Part shown: positions 8,910-20,897 of the stretch, piece by piece | Position numbering within the stretch: position 1 is the stretch's first letter | How the letters are laid out: each line of letters opens with the position of its first letter | NCBI RefSeq assembly: GCF_012979535.1 | Contig: NZ_CP053015.1 | Span: 930,001-994,000 of the forward strand | Direction: 5' to 3' | DNA length: 64,000 nucleotides | Origin: Sphingomonas lacunae | Lineage (GTDB): Bacteria; Pseudomonadota; Alphaproteobacteria; Sphingomonadales; Sphingomonadaceae | Made by a program: the position numbers and the translations under genes | Notes under the pieces: generated by a model | Seen by the model: the letters and a program-made list of their open reading frames with translations, nothing else | Told to the model about the DNA's origin: nothing | The model's database searches: none

Positions 8910-11090
8910 ATGCGTGACGATGACTTTGATTTGCCGGAAGGCTATGGCGGGACAGGCGCCGGCAACGAGGATGCCGCGGCACGCCGGGCGCGGTTGGCGC
9001 AACTGGAAGCCGAAGTGGCCGCATCATCCGCACGCGATGCAACTGTTGGCCAGCATGCCCCTGTTCCACCGTTCAGCACGACCATCAGCCGCGAGCCCGT
9101 GCCGCCGAGCCGCTGGCCCTGGACGCGGCGCTGGAAATGGATAGGTCGCGGATCGCTGGGTCTGGCGATTCTGTTGATGCTCACGATCGGTTGGCTGGCG
9201 ATCACCGCGCCACTGTCCAAATCACTCCAGCCGATTGCCCCTCCACAACTGACGCTGGTTTCGGCCGATGGTCGGCCGATTGCCCGCAATGGTGCGATTG
9301 TCGACCGGCCAGTCGATGTGACCAGGTTGCCACCACATGTCATTCACGCCTTTCTGGCGACCGAGGACAGGCGTTTTTATGATCATTGGGGGGTCGATCC
9401 GCGCGGTATCGCAAGGGCGTTCTGGACCAACCTGACCACCGGACAGCGTCATGGCGGCAGCACCATTACCCAGCAACTGGCCAAATTCACCTTTTTGACC
9501 GCCGACCAGACCTATACCCGCAAGGCGCGGGAAATGCTGATTGCCTGGTGGATGGAAGCATGGCTCACCAAGGACGAGATCCTCTCCCGCTATCTGTCGA
9601 ACGCCTATTTCGGCGACAATGTTTACGGGCTGCGGGCGGCATCGCTGCATTATTTCTATCGCCAGCCGGAACGACTTACCCTGACCCAGGCGGCGATGCT
9701 GGCAGGGCTGGTCAAGGCCCCGTCCCGCCTCGCCCCGACCCGCAACCTGCGCGCGGCGCAGGAACGGGAAAAGGTCGTGCTCGCCGCAATGGTCGAGGCC
9801 GGTTACCTGACCGAGGCAGAGCGGCGCGCGGTGCGGCTGGCGCGGACCGACACGCGCGCGCGGTCCAGTTTGCCGACGGGCACCTATTTCGCCGACTGGG
9901 CAATGCCACAGGCGCGGGCCACGGTGCAATCGGGCTATGGCGAGGCGCAGGTGACGACGACGCTGGATGCCCGCTTGCAGGATATTGCCCGGCGGGTCAC
10001 CGCGCGCGGTGACCTGGGCCGGGCCCAAGTGGCGCTGGTCGCCATGCGGCCCAATGGCGAGGTTGTCGCGATGATTGGCGGACGCAATTATCGTGACAGC
10101 CCGTTCAACCGGGCAACCCAGGCGCGCAGGCAACCGGGATCGACGTTCAAGCTGGTGGTCTATTATGCCGCCTTGCGGGCAGGCATGACCCCTGAAACCA
10201 TGGTCGACGACAGCCCGATCACCAACGGCACGTATCGGCCCGCCAACAGTGGCGAGCGCTACCGCGGGATGATCACGCTGCGCGAGGCCTTTGCCCGGTC
10301 GAGCAATGTGGCGGCGGTGAGGCTGTACCATCAACTGGGCAGCGACGCGGTCAATGATGCGGCCCGCGATCTGGGCGTTGCCAGTCCCCTGGCAGAGAAT
10401 GCCAGCGTCGCCCTTGGCAGTTCGGGTGTCACCCTGATCGAGCTGACTGCGGCCTATGCCGCCTTTGCCGGGGGTGAACGACCGGTTGAGCCTCATGCAC
10501 TGCGGCGCGAGGAGCAAGGTTTTTTCGAGAGGCTTTTCGACGGACGATCAGCCATTGCCAGCGATGAGCGGGAGGCGATGCGCAGCATGTTGCGCGCCGT
10601 GGTTGAAGAGGGCACCGGGCGGCGGGCGCGCCTGGCCATTCCGGCCTATGGCAAGACAGGCACATCGCAGGACAATCGCGACGCCTTGTTCATCGGTTTT
10701 GCCGCCGAGCTGGTCGTTGGCGTGTGGATCGGCAATGATGACAACAGCCCGCTGCGCCGCATCAATGGCGGCGGGTTGCCCGCCCAGATCTGGCAGGATT
10801 TCATGAGCCGGGCTATCCCTGGTGCCGCGCCGCGACGCTCTCCCGATCCGCGCCCCGAGCCGGAAACGCCACAGATATTCGATGATCTGCCGATTGCGAT
10901 TGGCGAACCGCAACTGACCATTGACCCCGAAAGCGGCGTGGCGGTGGACACGCGCATCGGCGAGATGGGCATCACCATTGACCGGAACGGCGTGTCGATC
11001 AGGCCCGGCGGCGGCAACGAACCGCAGGTCCGACCTCCGCCCGGTTCCGCCGGACCGGTCAACGGTTCAGGCGAAAGCCGCCAGCGCTAG
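8910..11090 (+). CDS. Penicillin-binding protein 1A-type (bifunctional peptidoglycan synthase)
   Basis: 726 residues. A cytoplasmic tail of about 75 residues precedes one membrane helix (near 82-105, SLGLAILLMLTIGWLAI). The GT51 glycosyltransferase domain has the motifs ATEDRRFYDHWGVDPRG and GGSTITQQLAKFTFL. The transpeptidase domain has the catalytic serine in GSTFKL (SxxK), ARSSNVA (SxN) and GKTGTSQD (KTG). The protein polymerises and cross-links peptidoglycan at the outer face of the inner membrane. The C-terminus is a Pro/Gly-rich tail after about residue 630. It resembles the PbpC/1A group; the exact subclass is not certain. Confidence 0.93.
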   Translation: MRDDDFDLPEGYGGTGAGNEDAAARRARLAQLEAEVAASSARDATVGQHAPVPPFSTTISREPVPPSRWPWTRRWKWIGRGSLGLAILLMLTIGWLAITAPLSKSLQPIAPPQLTLVSADGRPIARNGAIVDRPVDVTRLPPHVIHAFLATEDRRFYDHWGVDPRGIARAFWTNLTTGQRHGGSTITQQLAKFTFLTADQTYTRKAREMLIAWWMEAWLTKDEILSRYLSNAYFGDNVYGLRAASLHYFYRQPERLTLTQAAMLAGLVKAPSRLAPTRNLRAAQEREKVVLAAMVEAGYLTEAERRAVRLARTDTRARSSLPTGTYFADWAMPQARATVQSGYGEAQVTTTLDARLQDIARRVTARGDLGRAQVALVAMRPNGEVVAMIGGRNYRDSPFNRATQARRQPGSTFKLVVYYAALRAGMTPETMVDDSPITNGTYRPANSGERYRGMITLREAFARSSNVAAVRLYHQLGSDAVNDAARDLGVASPLAENASVALGSSGVTLIELTAAYAAFAGGERPVEPHALRREEQGFFERLFDGRSAIASDEREAMRSMLRAVVEEGTGRRARLAIPAYGKTGTSQDNRDALFIGFAAELVVGVWIGNDDNSPLRRINGGGLPAQIWQDFMSRAIPGAAPRRSPDPRPEPETPQIFDDLPIAIGEPQLTIDPESGVAVDTRIGEMGITIDRNGVSIRPGGGNEPQVRPPPGSAGPVNGSGESRQR

Positions 11091-11105
11091 CGCCGAGGGA
11101 CAGGA

Positions 11106-12113
11106 TCAGATGTCGACGACAATCTTGCCGAAATGACTGCCGCTCGCCTGATGACGGAAGGCATCGGCAAGGTCGGCAAGGGGGAAGTGGCGGTCGATCA
11201 CCGGCCTGATGCCGTTGACATTGATCGCATCGATCATGTCGAGCTGTTGCTGGCGGCTGCCGACGGTGAGGCCCTGCACCCTCAGCTGGCGCGCCATCAG
11301 GATGGCGGTGGTGACCGGGCCGGCGAAACCGGCGAGCACCCCGATCAGAGCGATATGGCCACCGATGCGCGTGGCGATCATCGACTGGTCGAGCGTGCCC
11401 GATCCGCCGATCTCGACAACATGATCGACGCCCTTGCCGCCCGTCAGCCCCAGTGCGGCAGCCCCCCAAGCGGGATTGTCCTTGTAATTGATCAGCTCAT
11501 CCGCCCCCATAGCCTTTAACCGGGCGAGTTTTTCGTCGGAGGAGGAGGTGGCGATGACGCGGGCGCCCATCGCCTTGGCAAATTGCAGGGCAAAGATGGA
11601 TACGCCGCCGGTGCCCTGGATGAGGACGGTGCTGCCCGCCTTAAGCTGGCCATCGACAACCAGCGCCCGCCATGCGGTGAGCCCGGCACAGGTCAAGGTT
11701 GCAGCCTCGGCCGCGCTGTAACCGTGCGGGACATGGGTGAAGCTGGTGGCGGCAGCCACCACCTCTTCCCGGGCATAGCCGTCGATACCGTCCCCCGGCA
11801 CGCCGGTGAAAGCCGTCAGCGGCGGCGTGCCGTCCAGCCATTCGGGAAAGAAGGTCGAGACGACAAGGTCACCGATGGCAAATTCGCTGACTCCTTCGCC
11901 AACCGCTACCACTTCACCCGCGCCATCCGACATGGGGATGCGGCCATCGGCGGCCGGGATCATGCCCGTAACAACGGCAAAGTCATGATAGTTGAGCGAG
12001 GATGCGCGCAAGCGGACGCGAATCTGCCCCGGTGCCGGCTGGCCCGGATCAGGCAGGTCAACGAGGGTAAGGGTGTCGAGCGAGGCCGGAGCCTTGACCT
12101 GAATGGCTTTCAT
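11106..12113 (-). CDS. Zinc-type alcohol dehydrogenase / quinone reductase-like oxidoreductase
   Basis: 335 residues from the ATG at 12113 (GGGAGA 5 nt upstream). Medium-chain dehydrogenase with an N-terminal GroES-like domain (LRASSLNYHDFAVVTGM, MSDGAGEVVAVGEGV) and a Rossmann domain (VLIQGTGGVSIFALQFAKAMGARVIATS). The Cys residues of the structural zinc site of classical alcohol dehydrogenases are absent, so it is closer to the NADPH quinone reductase branch. Its stop is 15 bp from that of the PBP gene in convergent orientation. The substrate cannot be told. Confidence 0.9.
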   Translation of the reverse strand: MKAIQVKAPASLDTLTLVDLPDPGQPAPGQIRVRLRASSLNYHDFAVVTGMIPAADGRIPMSDGAGEVVAVGEGVSEFAIGDLVVSTFFPEWLDGTPPLTAFTGVPGDGIDGYAREEVVAAATSFTHVPHGYSAAEAATLTCAGLTAWRALVVDGQLKAGSTVLIQGTGGVSIFALQFAKAMGARVIATSSSDEKLARLKAMGADELINYKDNPAWGAAALGLTGGKGVDHVVEIGGSGTLDQSMIATRIGGHIALIGVLAGFAGPVTTAILMARQLRVQGLTVGSRQQQLDMIDAINVNGIRPVIDRHFPLADLADAFRHQASGSHFGKIVVDI

Positions 12114-12187
12114 CTGTCTCTCCCGTCTGGTTGGACTGGCTTTGGTCCAACGAGTGACCCAGCAGAGACCGAATGACAAGCGCGATG

Positions 12188-12223
12188 GGGCGCACCCTGC
12201 CATGAACGGCAGGCGGAGCGCCC
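12188..12223 (-). terminator. Hairpin after the sugar dehydrogenase gene
   Basis: GGGCGC at 12188-12193 pairs with GCGCCC at 12218-12223, and an inner CTGCC pairs with GGCAG. It lies directly after the stop of the minus-strand gene at 12232. No T-run follows, so termination is only probable. Confidence 0.45.
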
Positions 12224-12231
12224 CCGCTGAC

Positions 12232-13419
12232 TCAGCCGCGCGGGACCATGCGGTAGAGGCGACCCTGACCATTGCGGCTGCCGTCTTCGAGAAGCCACAG
12301 GCCTCCCGAGGGATCCTCGGCAATGGCGCGGACGCGGAACTCCAGATTCCAGCGGTTGGCCTGACGGGCATTCTCGCCATCAAGATCGACATGGACCAGG
12401 CCGGTGCCGCTGAGGGCCGGGATGAAGGCATCCCCGCGCCAGGCGGCGAAGGTGGCGCCACGATAGATGAGGAGGCCGCCGGGCGAAATCGCCGGGTTCC
12501 ACCACAGGCGCGGCGCAACGAAGCCATCCCCCGCGCTGTGATCAGGAATATCGCGCCCGTCATAATGATCACCGTTGGACACGGTCGGATAGCCATAGTT
12601 GCCGCCACGGGTGGCAATGTTGAGCTCGTCACCGCCGGCTGGGCCCATTTCCATTTCCCACAGGCGGCCATCGGCATCAAAGGCGATGCCGAGCGGATTG
12701 CGGTGGCCGAGCGACCAGATCTGGGCCGTCACCCCGCCCTGCGCGGCGAAAGGATTGTCTGATGGCACGGCACCGGCATCGGTCAGGCGAACGACCTTGC
12801 CGAGATTTTGTGCCATATCCTGTGCGGGCGTGAACTTCTGACGCTCGCCTGAAGCGATGTAGAGCATGCCATCCGGGCCAAAGGCCATGCGGTGGCCGAA
12901 ATGGCCATTGCCATCAACCTTGGGCGATTGGCGCCAGATGATCTCCAACCCTTCAAGCGCGGGGGCGGCCAGATCCAGAGACAGGCGGGCACGGGCGACG
13001 ACCGCGCCCTTGCCACCCTCTCCTTCCTCCGCCCAGCTGAGATAGACGAGGCGGTTGCTGGCAAATTGCGGGTGGAGGACAACGTCGCCCAGCCCGCCCT
13101 GACCGGCGTAGGAGACAGGCGGAATACCACTCACCTCAACCGTGCTGCCGTCGAGGCGCCACAGGATCAGCCGGCCAGCCTGTTCGGTGACGAGGGCCGA
13201 TTGACCATCGGGCAGGAACGTCATGGCCCAAGGATCCTCAAAATCACCGCGCTGTTCGAGGGTGAAGGGCGCATCGGCCAGCGCGGCGGCTTCAAACGGG
13301 CCGGCATTTGCGCTGTCGGCCAAGGCGGCGGCGGACGGTTGCTGGGCCTGACAGGCAGTGACCGCGAGACTGGCGGCAGCAAGGCCAAGTGGGGCGAACA
13401 AGGCGAAACGGAGCGACAT
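12232..13419 (-). CDS. PQQ-dependent aldose sugar dehydrogenase-like lipoprotein
   Basis: 395 residues from the ATG at 13419, with GGGAGAA upstream. The N-terminus is a lipoprotein signal with lipobox VTAC (residues about 18-21), so the mature protein should be anchored in the cell envelope. The body is a six-bladed glucose/sorbosone dehydrogenase propeller: EDPWAMTFLPDGQSALVTEQAG, YAGQGGLGDVVLHPQF, GHFGHRMAFGPDGMLYIASG, WSLGHRNPLGIAFD and GPAGGDELN, as in E. coli YliI/Asd. The family oxidises aldoses with PQQ and passes electrons to the respiratory chain. It is followed by a hairpin. Confidence 0.92.
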   Translation of the reverse strand: MSLRFALFAPLGLAAASLAVTACQAQQPSAAALADSANAGPFEAAALADAPFTLEQRGDFEDPWAMTFLPDGQSALVTEQAGRLILWRLDGSTVEVSGIPPVSYAGQGGLGDVVLHPQFASNRLVYLSWAEEGEGGKGAVVARARLSLDLAAPALEGLEIIWRQSPKVDGNGHFGHRMAFGPDGMLYIASGERQKFTPAQDMAQNLGKVVRLTDAGAVPSDNPFAAQGGVTAQIWSLGHRNPLGIAFDADGRLWEMEMGPAGGDELNIATRGGNYGYPTVSNGDHYDGRDIPDHSAGDGFVAPRLWWNPAISPGGLLIYRGATFAAWRGDAFIPALSGTGLVHVDLDGENARQANRWNLEFRVRAIAEDPSGGLWLLEDGSRNGQGRLYRMVPRG

Positions 13420-13486
13420 TGGGCATTCTCCCTGGGGGGTGGGGCGGTCCGCGATCAGGCAGGAGCCGGGCGATGAATGACCCGGC

Positions 13487-13515
13487 TTGCTTGTCATGGC
13501 ATTTGCGCCTATATC
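13487..13515 (+). promoter_or_regulatory. Candidate promoter of the rimP-nusA-infB operon
   Basis: TTGCTT at 13487-13492, a 17-bp spacer and TATATC at 13510-13515 form a reasonable sigma-70-like promoter in the 209-bp divergent gap between the sugar dehydrogenase gene and rimP. Transcription would start near 13522, leaving about 107 nt of leader before rimP. Confidence 0.5.
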
Positions 13516-13628
13516 CGCATTGCTTCCTGACATCGCAAGAGGTTCGGCAGCGTCGGCACCAACAGGGACCGGCGACCCTCACCCCTTGCCGTTGCAGGAC
13601 CAGAATCGCGCAGCAACCCGGAGACCCC

Positions 13629-14258
13629 ATGGCGGATATCGCCACCATCACAGCATTGGTCGAACCCGAGGTGAAGGCTTTGGGCTATGAACTGGTGCGC
13701 GTGCGGTTCCAGGGTGGCGAAGACCTGACCTTGCAGATCATGGCCGAGCGCCCGGACACCGGGCAGCTGACCATCACCGACTGCACCGAGATTTCCCACC
13801 GCCTGTCCGACCTGTTCGACCAGCTGGAAGGGGAAGGCCGCGACCCGATGGACGAGCCCTATCGTCTGGAGGTCAGCTCACCCGGCATCGACCGCCCGTT
13901 GACCCGTGTGCAGGACTTTGCCAACTGGGCCGGGCATGATGCCCGCGTCGTGCTGACCGAAGGCGTGGTGCCGCCGGTCGAGGCCGGCATCGGCGACGGC
14001 GCTCGCAAAAACCTGTCCGGCAAGCTGATGCATGTCGACGAATATGCGGCCTCCGAAGATGCCGACGAGGCAGAGAGCGAGTTTTTCATCACCATCGACG
14101 ACCGCAAGGCGGGTCCGCTGACCTTTCCCTTTGCTGATGTCGTCGATGCCAAACTGATCCTTACCGACAAGCTGATTGCCGCCACCCGTCCGCTCGACAC
14201 GAGCGGTGCGGACGATGTGGTGGAAGTTGGCGCAGACGAATCCGAAGCAGAGGACTGA
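13629..14258 (+). CDS. rimP: Ribosome maturation factor RimP
   Basis: 209 residues. RimP binds the 30S subunit during assembly. The N-terminal domain shows LVEPEVKALGYELVRVRF and LTITDCTEISHRLSDLFD, followed by YRLEVSSPGIDRPLTR, the family's signature. The C-terminal SH3-like part carries an acidic insertion (ASEDADEAESE) and an acidic tail, making it longer than the roughly 150-residue E. coli protein, as is usual in alphaproteobacteria. It is the first gene of the nusA operon and ends 7 bp before nusA. Confidence 0.97.
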   Translation: MADIATITALVEPEVKALGYELVRVRFQGGEDLTLQIMAERPDTGQLTITDCTEISHRLSDLFDQLEGEGRDPMDEPYRLEVSSPGIDRPLTRVQDFANWAGHDARVVLTEGVVPPVEAGIGDGARKNLSGKLMHVDEYAASEDADEAESEFFITIDDRKAGPLTFPFADVVDAKLILTDKLIAATRPLDTSGADDVVEVGADESEAED

Positions 14259-14265
14259 GAGACCC

Positions 14266-15879
14266 ATGGCCAACGCCATTTCCGCCAACCGGGCCGAATT
14301 GCTCGCCATCGCCAATTCGGTGGCCAGCGAAAAGCTGATCGACAAGGCCATCGTCATCGAAGCGATCGAGGAGGCGATCCAGCGCGCCGCCCGCGCCCGT
14401 TTTGGCCAGGAAAATGACATTCGTGCCAAGCTTGACCCGGTGACCGGCGACCTTCGCCTGTGGCGTGTCGTCGAAGTGGTCGATCTGGTCGACGACTATT
14501 TCAAGCAGGTCGATGTGACCCGCGCCAATGAGTTGCAGCCGGGTTCCGCGGTGGGCGACTTCATTGTCGACCCCCTGCCCGCCATCGATCTGGGCCGCAT
14601 CGACGCCCAATCAGCCAAGCAGGTCATTTTCCAGCGCGTCCGCGAAGCCGACCGTGAGCGGCAATATGAGGAATATAAGGACCGCACCGGCGAAGTGATT
14701 ACCGGCGTGGTCAAATCGGTTGAATTCGGCCACATCATCGTCAATCTGGGCCGCGCCGAAGGCGTCATCCGCCGCGACCAGCAGATCCCGCGCGAAATGG
14801 TCCGCATGGGCGACCGCATCCGCGCCATCATCCTGAAGGTCGTGCGCGAAACCCGCGGGCCGCAGATTTTCCTGAGCCGCGCCCACCCCGACTTCATGAA
14901 GAAGCTGTTCGCGCAGGAAGTCCCCGAAATCTATGATGGCATCATCGAAATAAAGGCCGCCGCCCGCGATCCGGGCAGCCGCGCCAAGATCGGCGTCATC
15001 AGCTATGACGGCAGCATCGATCCGGTCGGCGCCTGCGTCGGCATGAAGGGCAGCCGTGTGCAAGCCGTCGTGCAGGAATTGCAGGGCGAAAAGATCGACA
15101 TCATCCCGTGGAGCGAAGACACCGCGACCTTTGTCGTCAACGCCCTCCAGCCCGCCACCGTCAGCCGCGTCGTCCTCGATGAGGATGAAGGCCGCATCGA
15201 AGTGGTCGTCCCCGACGATCAGCTGAGTCTGGCCATCGGCCGCCGTGGCCAGAATGTCCGCCTCGCCAGCCAGCTGACCGGCCGCGCCATCGACATCATG
15301 ACCGAGGCCGATTCGAGCGAAAAGCGCCAGCGCGAGTTCCTCGAACGGTCAACCATGTTCCAGGAAGAACTGGACGTTGACGAGACGCTGGCCCAGCTGC
15401 TGGTCGCCGAAGGCTTCACCGAGATGGATGAAGTCGCCTTCATCGCACCGGAAGAACTGGCCGCCATCGAAGGGTTCGACGAGGAACTGGCCGAAGAGCT
15501 GCAGAGCCGCGCCCAGGAAGCGCTCGAGCGCCGCGAGGCTGCAGCCCGCGAACTGCGCCGTTCGCTGGGCGTCGAGGACGCTCTGGCCGAAATGCCGCAC
15601 CTCACCGAAGCCATGCTGGTGACGCTGGGCAAGGCAGGCATCAAGACGCTCGATGACCTCGCCGACCTCGCCACCGACGAACTGGTTGCCAAGAAGCGCA
15701 GCGAGCCGCGTCGCGGTGGCCGTGAACGGCCCGAGGACAAGGGCGGTGTGCTGGCCGAATATGGCCTGAGCGACGATCAGGGCAACGAGATCATCATGGC
15801 CGCGCGGGCCCACTGGTTCGAAGACGAAGACGTCAGCGAATCCAACGGGGAGGCCGCCGATGCGGACCCCGCACAATGA
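14266..15879 (+). CDS. nusA: Transcription termination/antitermination factor NusA
   Basis: 537 residues from the ATG at 14266, seven bases after rimP. The order is the N-terminal RNA polymerase-binding domain (LLAIANSVASEKLIDKAIVIEAIEEAIQ within 8-35), an S1 domain (TGVVKSVEFGHIIVNLG), two KH domains (GACVGMKGSRVQAVVQEL, LAIGRRGQNVRLASQLTG) and C-terminal acidic repeats with helix-hairpin-helix features. It modulates pausing, termination and antitermination. The last 20 nt overlap the next gene. Confidence 0.98.
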   Translation: MANAISANRAELLAIANSVASEKLIDKAIVIEAIEEAIQRAARARFGQENDIRAKLDPVTGDLRLWRVVEVVDLVDDYFKQVDVTRANELQPGSAVGDFIVDPLPAIDLGRIDAQSAKQVIFQRVREADRERQYEEYKDRTGEVITGVVKSVEFGHIIVNLGRAEGVIRRDQQIPREMVRMGDRIRAIILKVVRETRGPQIFLSRAHPDFMKKLFAQEVPEIYDGIIEIKAAARDPGSRAKIGVISYDGSIDPVGACVGMKGSRVQAVVQELQGEKIDIIPWSEDTATFVVNALQPATVSRVVLDEDEGRIEVVVPDDQLSLAIGRRGQNVRLASQLTGRAIDIMTEADSSEKRQREFLERSTMFQEELDVDETLAQLLVAEGFTEMDEVAFIAPEELAAIEGFDEELAEELQSRAQEALERREAAARELRRSLGVEDALAEMPHLTEAMLVTLGKAGIKTLDDLADLATDELVAKKRSEPRRGGRERPEDKGGVLAEYGLSDDQGNEIIMAARAHWFEDEDVSESNGEAADADPAQ

Positions 15880-16675
15880 CCGCGAGCTGACGCCGACATC
15901 CCAGCTCCCCGAAGGGGGAGAGGCCCGGGTTCCGGGTCAGGAAATCCGCGCGCCCAAACCGGTGCGCAAGCCCGCCGCCGATGGTGACGGGCCGGAGCGG
16001 CGCTGTATCCTTTCGGGCGAGCATGGATCGCGTGAGGCGCTGATCCGCCTCGCCCTGTCGCCCGATGGCGTGCTGGTGCCCGACATCATGGCGCGAGCAC
16101 CGGGACGCGGCGCCTGGATCGGCGTTGACCGGGCGGCGCTGGAAGCTGCCATTGCCAAGGGCAAGATCAAGGGCGCTCTCGCCCGCGCATTCAAGGGTGC
16201 GCCGGTGAACCTGCCGGCCGATCTTGGCGCGCAGATTGATGCCGCTTTCCACCGCACGCTGATGTCCCAGCTGGGACTGGCAGCAAAGGCCGGCGTCTTG
16301 TTGACCGGCGCGGAAAAGGTCGATGTCGCGGCCCGCTCCGGGCAGGTCGCCCTGCTCTGCCACGCCAGTGATGCTGCCGACGATGGCCGCCGCAAGCGCG
16401 ACCAAAGCTGGCGGGTGGGCGAGGATGCCGAAGGATCGGGTATGACAGGCCGCGTCCTGCCGGTGGACCGCACCGCCCTGTCTGTGGCATTGGGCCGCGA
16501 CAACGCGGTGCACATCGCCATTATCGACGCCGGATGGGGAGAACGCCTGTCGGCGTTGCTCGACCGCTGGCACCAATTTGCCGGATCGTCTATGGACCCT
16601 CAGGGCTCCGATGCGACGACCACCGGAAACGCGTCACCGACCGAAACGGTCGATGGCGGCCATGCTGCTGTTTGA
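15860..16675 (+). CDS. YlxR-family RNA-binding protein fused to L7Ae-like domain
   Basis: 271 residues. The N-terminal DUF448/YlxR domain has RRCILSGEHGSREALIRLALSP and PGRGAWIGVDRAALEAAI, in which GRGAW is characteristic. A second domain at about 130-215 (SQLGLAAKAGVLLTGAEKV) resembles the L7Ae/L30e fold, an arrangement common in alphaproteobacteria. The start codon lies inside the end of nusA and is preceded by GGGGAGG, supporting translational coupling. The C-terminal 40 residues are polar and unlike any domain I know. Confidence 0.93.
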   Translation: MRTPHNDRELTPTSQLPEGGEARVPGQEIRAPKPVRKPAADGDGPERRCILSGEHGSREALIRLALSPDGVLVPDIMARAPGRGAWIGVDRAALEAAIAKGKIKGALARAFKGAPVNLPADLGAQIDAAFHRTLMSQLGLAAKAGVLLTGAEKVDVAARSGQVALLCHASDAADDGRRKRDQSWRVGEDAEGSGMTGRVLPVDRTALSVALGRDNAVHIAIIDAGWGERLSALLDRWHQFAGSSMDPQGSDATTTGNASPTETVDGGHAAV

Positions 16676-16692
16676 AGGATAGAATCAGGTCA

Positions 16693-19278
<2,586 letters not shown>

Positions 19279-19308
19279 GGCCCTGATCCGCTTGCCGGAA
19301 TTGCAGCG

Positions 19309-19716
19309 ATGAGTCGCCGTCCTGCCGCGCAGGGCGACGGCCCGTCGGTGCGCGTGCTGCGTGTTGGTGAGGAGGTGCGTCACGCCCTGTCCGCCGTGCT
19401 GATGCGCGGCGAGGTGCATGACCCGGTGCTGCAGAGCCATGTCGTCAGCGTCACCGAAGTGCGCATGTCACCCGACCTGAGACATGCCACCGCCTTTGTG
19501 AAGCCACTGCTCGGCAAGGATGAGGAGGCGGTGCTGAAGGCGCTGCGCACCAACACCGCCTATCTGCAGCGTGAAGTGGCGCGCTCAGTGAAGCTCAAAT
19601 TCGCGCCACGCCTCAAATTTCTCGCTGACGAGAGTTTTGACGAGGGCAGCCATATCGACGCCCTGTTGCGGGCGCCCAAGGTCGCGGCTGATCTGGCAAA
19701 GGATAACGGGGACTGA
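19309..19716 (+). CDS. rbfA: Ribosome-binding factor A
   Basis: 135 residues, 30 bp after infB. The KH-like fold signature is visible in [26 protein letters not shown] and [16 protein letters not shown], and the C-terminal [25 protein letters not shown] is diagnostic. RbfA acts in 16S rRNA maturation and cold adaptation. The position after infB is the usual one. Confidence 0.97.
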   Translation: MSRRPAAQGDGPSVRVLRVGEEVRHALSAVLMRGEVHDPVLQSHVVSVTEVRMSPDLRHATAFVKPLLGKDEEAVLKALRTNTAYLQREVARSVKLKFAPRLKFLADESFDEGSHIDALLRAPKVAADLAKDNGD

Positions 19717-19759
19717 AGCGGTGGGTGGCGGTGGCCGCCTGTCCTGCTAAAGACCGCGC

Positions 19760-20344
19760 ATGGCCAAGCTTTATTTCTATTACGCCAGCATGAACGCCGG
19801 CAAATCGACAACGCTGTTGCAGGCGGATTTCAACTATCGCGAACGCGGCATGGAAACGATGCTGTGGACTGCCGCGCTCGACGACCGGTATGAGGTCGGC
19901 GCGATCACTAGCCGCATCGGACTTAAGGCCGAGGCGCACAAGTTCACGCCCGAAACCGACATCCATGCCGAGGTGTTGGAGGAACATGCGCGGCGGCCGC
20001 TCGCCTGCGTGCTGGTCGACGAGGCGCAATTCCTCTCCCGGGCACAGGTGCTGGGGCTGGCGCGACTGGCCGATGAGGCGAACATCCCGGTCGTCACCTA
20101 TGGGTTGCGCACCGATTTTGCCGCCGAGCTGTTTCCCGGCTCCGCCGCGCTGCTGGGCATTGCCGACGCGCTGGTCGAGCTGAAGGGCGTGTGCGAATGC
20201 GGGCGCAAAGCCACCATGAACTTGCGTGTCGATGGCAGTGGCAAGGCAGTACTAGCGGGTGCACAGACCGAAGTCGGCGGCAATGACCGCTATGTCGCGC
20301 TGTGCCGCAAGCATTTCATGGAGGCGCGCCGTGCCGCCGGTTGA
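19760..20344 (+). CDS. tdk: Thymidine kinase
   Basis: 194 residues. P-loop at residues 9-17 (SMNAGKSTT), the Walker B/DEAQ motif in VLVDEAQFLSRAQV near residue 73, and a zinc-binding C-terminal part (CECGRKA and a later Cys in ALCRKHF). It phosphorylates thymidine to dTMP in the salvage pathway. Its location between rbfA and truB is unusual; in most alphaproteobacteria truB follows rbfA directly. It overlaps the next gene by 14 nt. Confidence 0.96.
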   Translation: MAKLYFYYASMNAGKSTTLLQADFNYRERGMETMLWTAALDDRYEVGAITSRIGLKAEAHKFTPETDIHAEVLEEHARRPLACVLVDEAQFLSRAQVLGLARLADEANIPVVTYGLRTDFAAELFPGSAALLGIADALVELKGVCECGRKATMNLRVDGSGKAVLAGAQTEVGGNDRYVALCRKHFMEARRAAG

Positions 20345-20897
20345 TGATGGTCTCTATGTGCCACTGGGCGATGATGACCTGGAACTGGTGCCGCTCGCCG
20401 AAGAGCATCGCGAAGGGTTGCGCGCGGCCTGCGATGCCGATGGCGAGATCTGGCAGATTTATCCGTTCAGCTATGCCGGCGAAGCGTTTGACCGGCAGTT
20501 TGACCTGATGCTGTCCCCCGATCGGCCGCGGCGATGCTATGTCGTCATGCTGGCTGGTGAGATTGTCGGCATGACCGCGTGGATCGAGCATGGCGCGCCG
20601 GGCCATTCGATTGAGATTGGCAACAGCTACATCATCCCGCGCCTGCGTGGCACCGGCTTCAACCGGCGGGTCAAGACTTTGCTGCTCGACCATGCCTTTG
20701 GCCAGGGGCTGGTGCGGGTGGGATTCAAGGTCGACGAGATCAACCAGCGATCACAGGCGGCGGTGCTCAAGCTGGGCTGCACCAAAGAGGGCGTGTTGCG
20801 CTCTGAACGCGTCACGTGGACGGGGCGGATGCGGGACACCGGCGTGTTCAGCCTGTTGGCCAGCGAATGGGCCGCGCAAAGGGCCGCTGGCGCGTGA
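20331..20897 (+). CDS. GNAT-family N-acetyltransferase
   Basis: 188 residues from a GTG at 20331, chosen because GGAGG lies 6 nt before it, inside the end of tdk. It resembles the RimJ/RimL-type acetyltransferases: LELVPLAEEHREGLRAAC at the N-terminus, the acetyl-CoA binding segment IIPRLRGTGFNRRVKTLLLDHAF, and VGFKVDEINQRSQAAVLKLG with the typical Asn-x-x-Ser. The acceptor substrate is unknown. The last bases overlap the GTG of truB (GTGA), so tdk, this gene and truB form a tightly coupled block. Confidence 0.9.
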   Translation: MPPVDDGLYVPLGDDDLELVPLAEEHREGLRAACDADGEIWQIYPFSYAGEAFDRQFDLMLSPDRPRRCYVVMLAGEIVGMTAWIEHGAPGHSIEIGNSYIIPRLRGTGFNRRVKTLLLDHAFGQGLVRVGFKVDEINQRSQAAVLKLGCTKEGVLRSERVTWTGRMRDTGVFSLLASEWAAQRAAGA

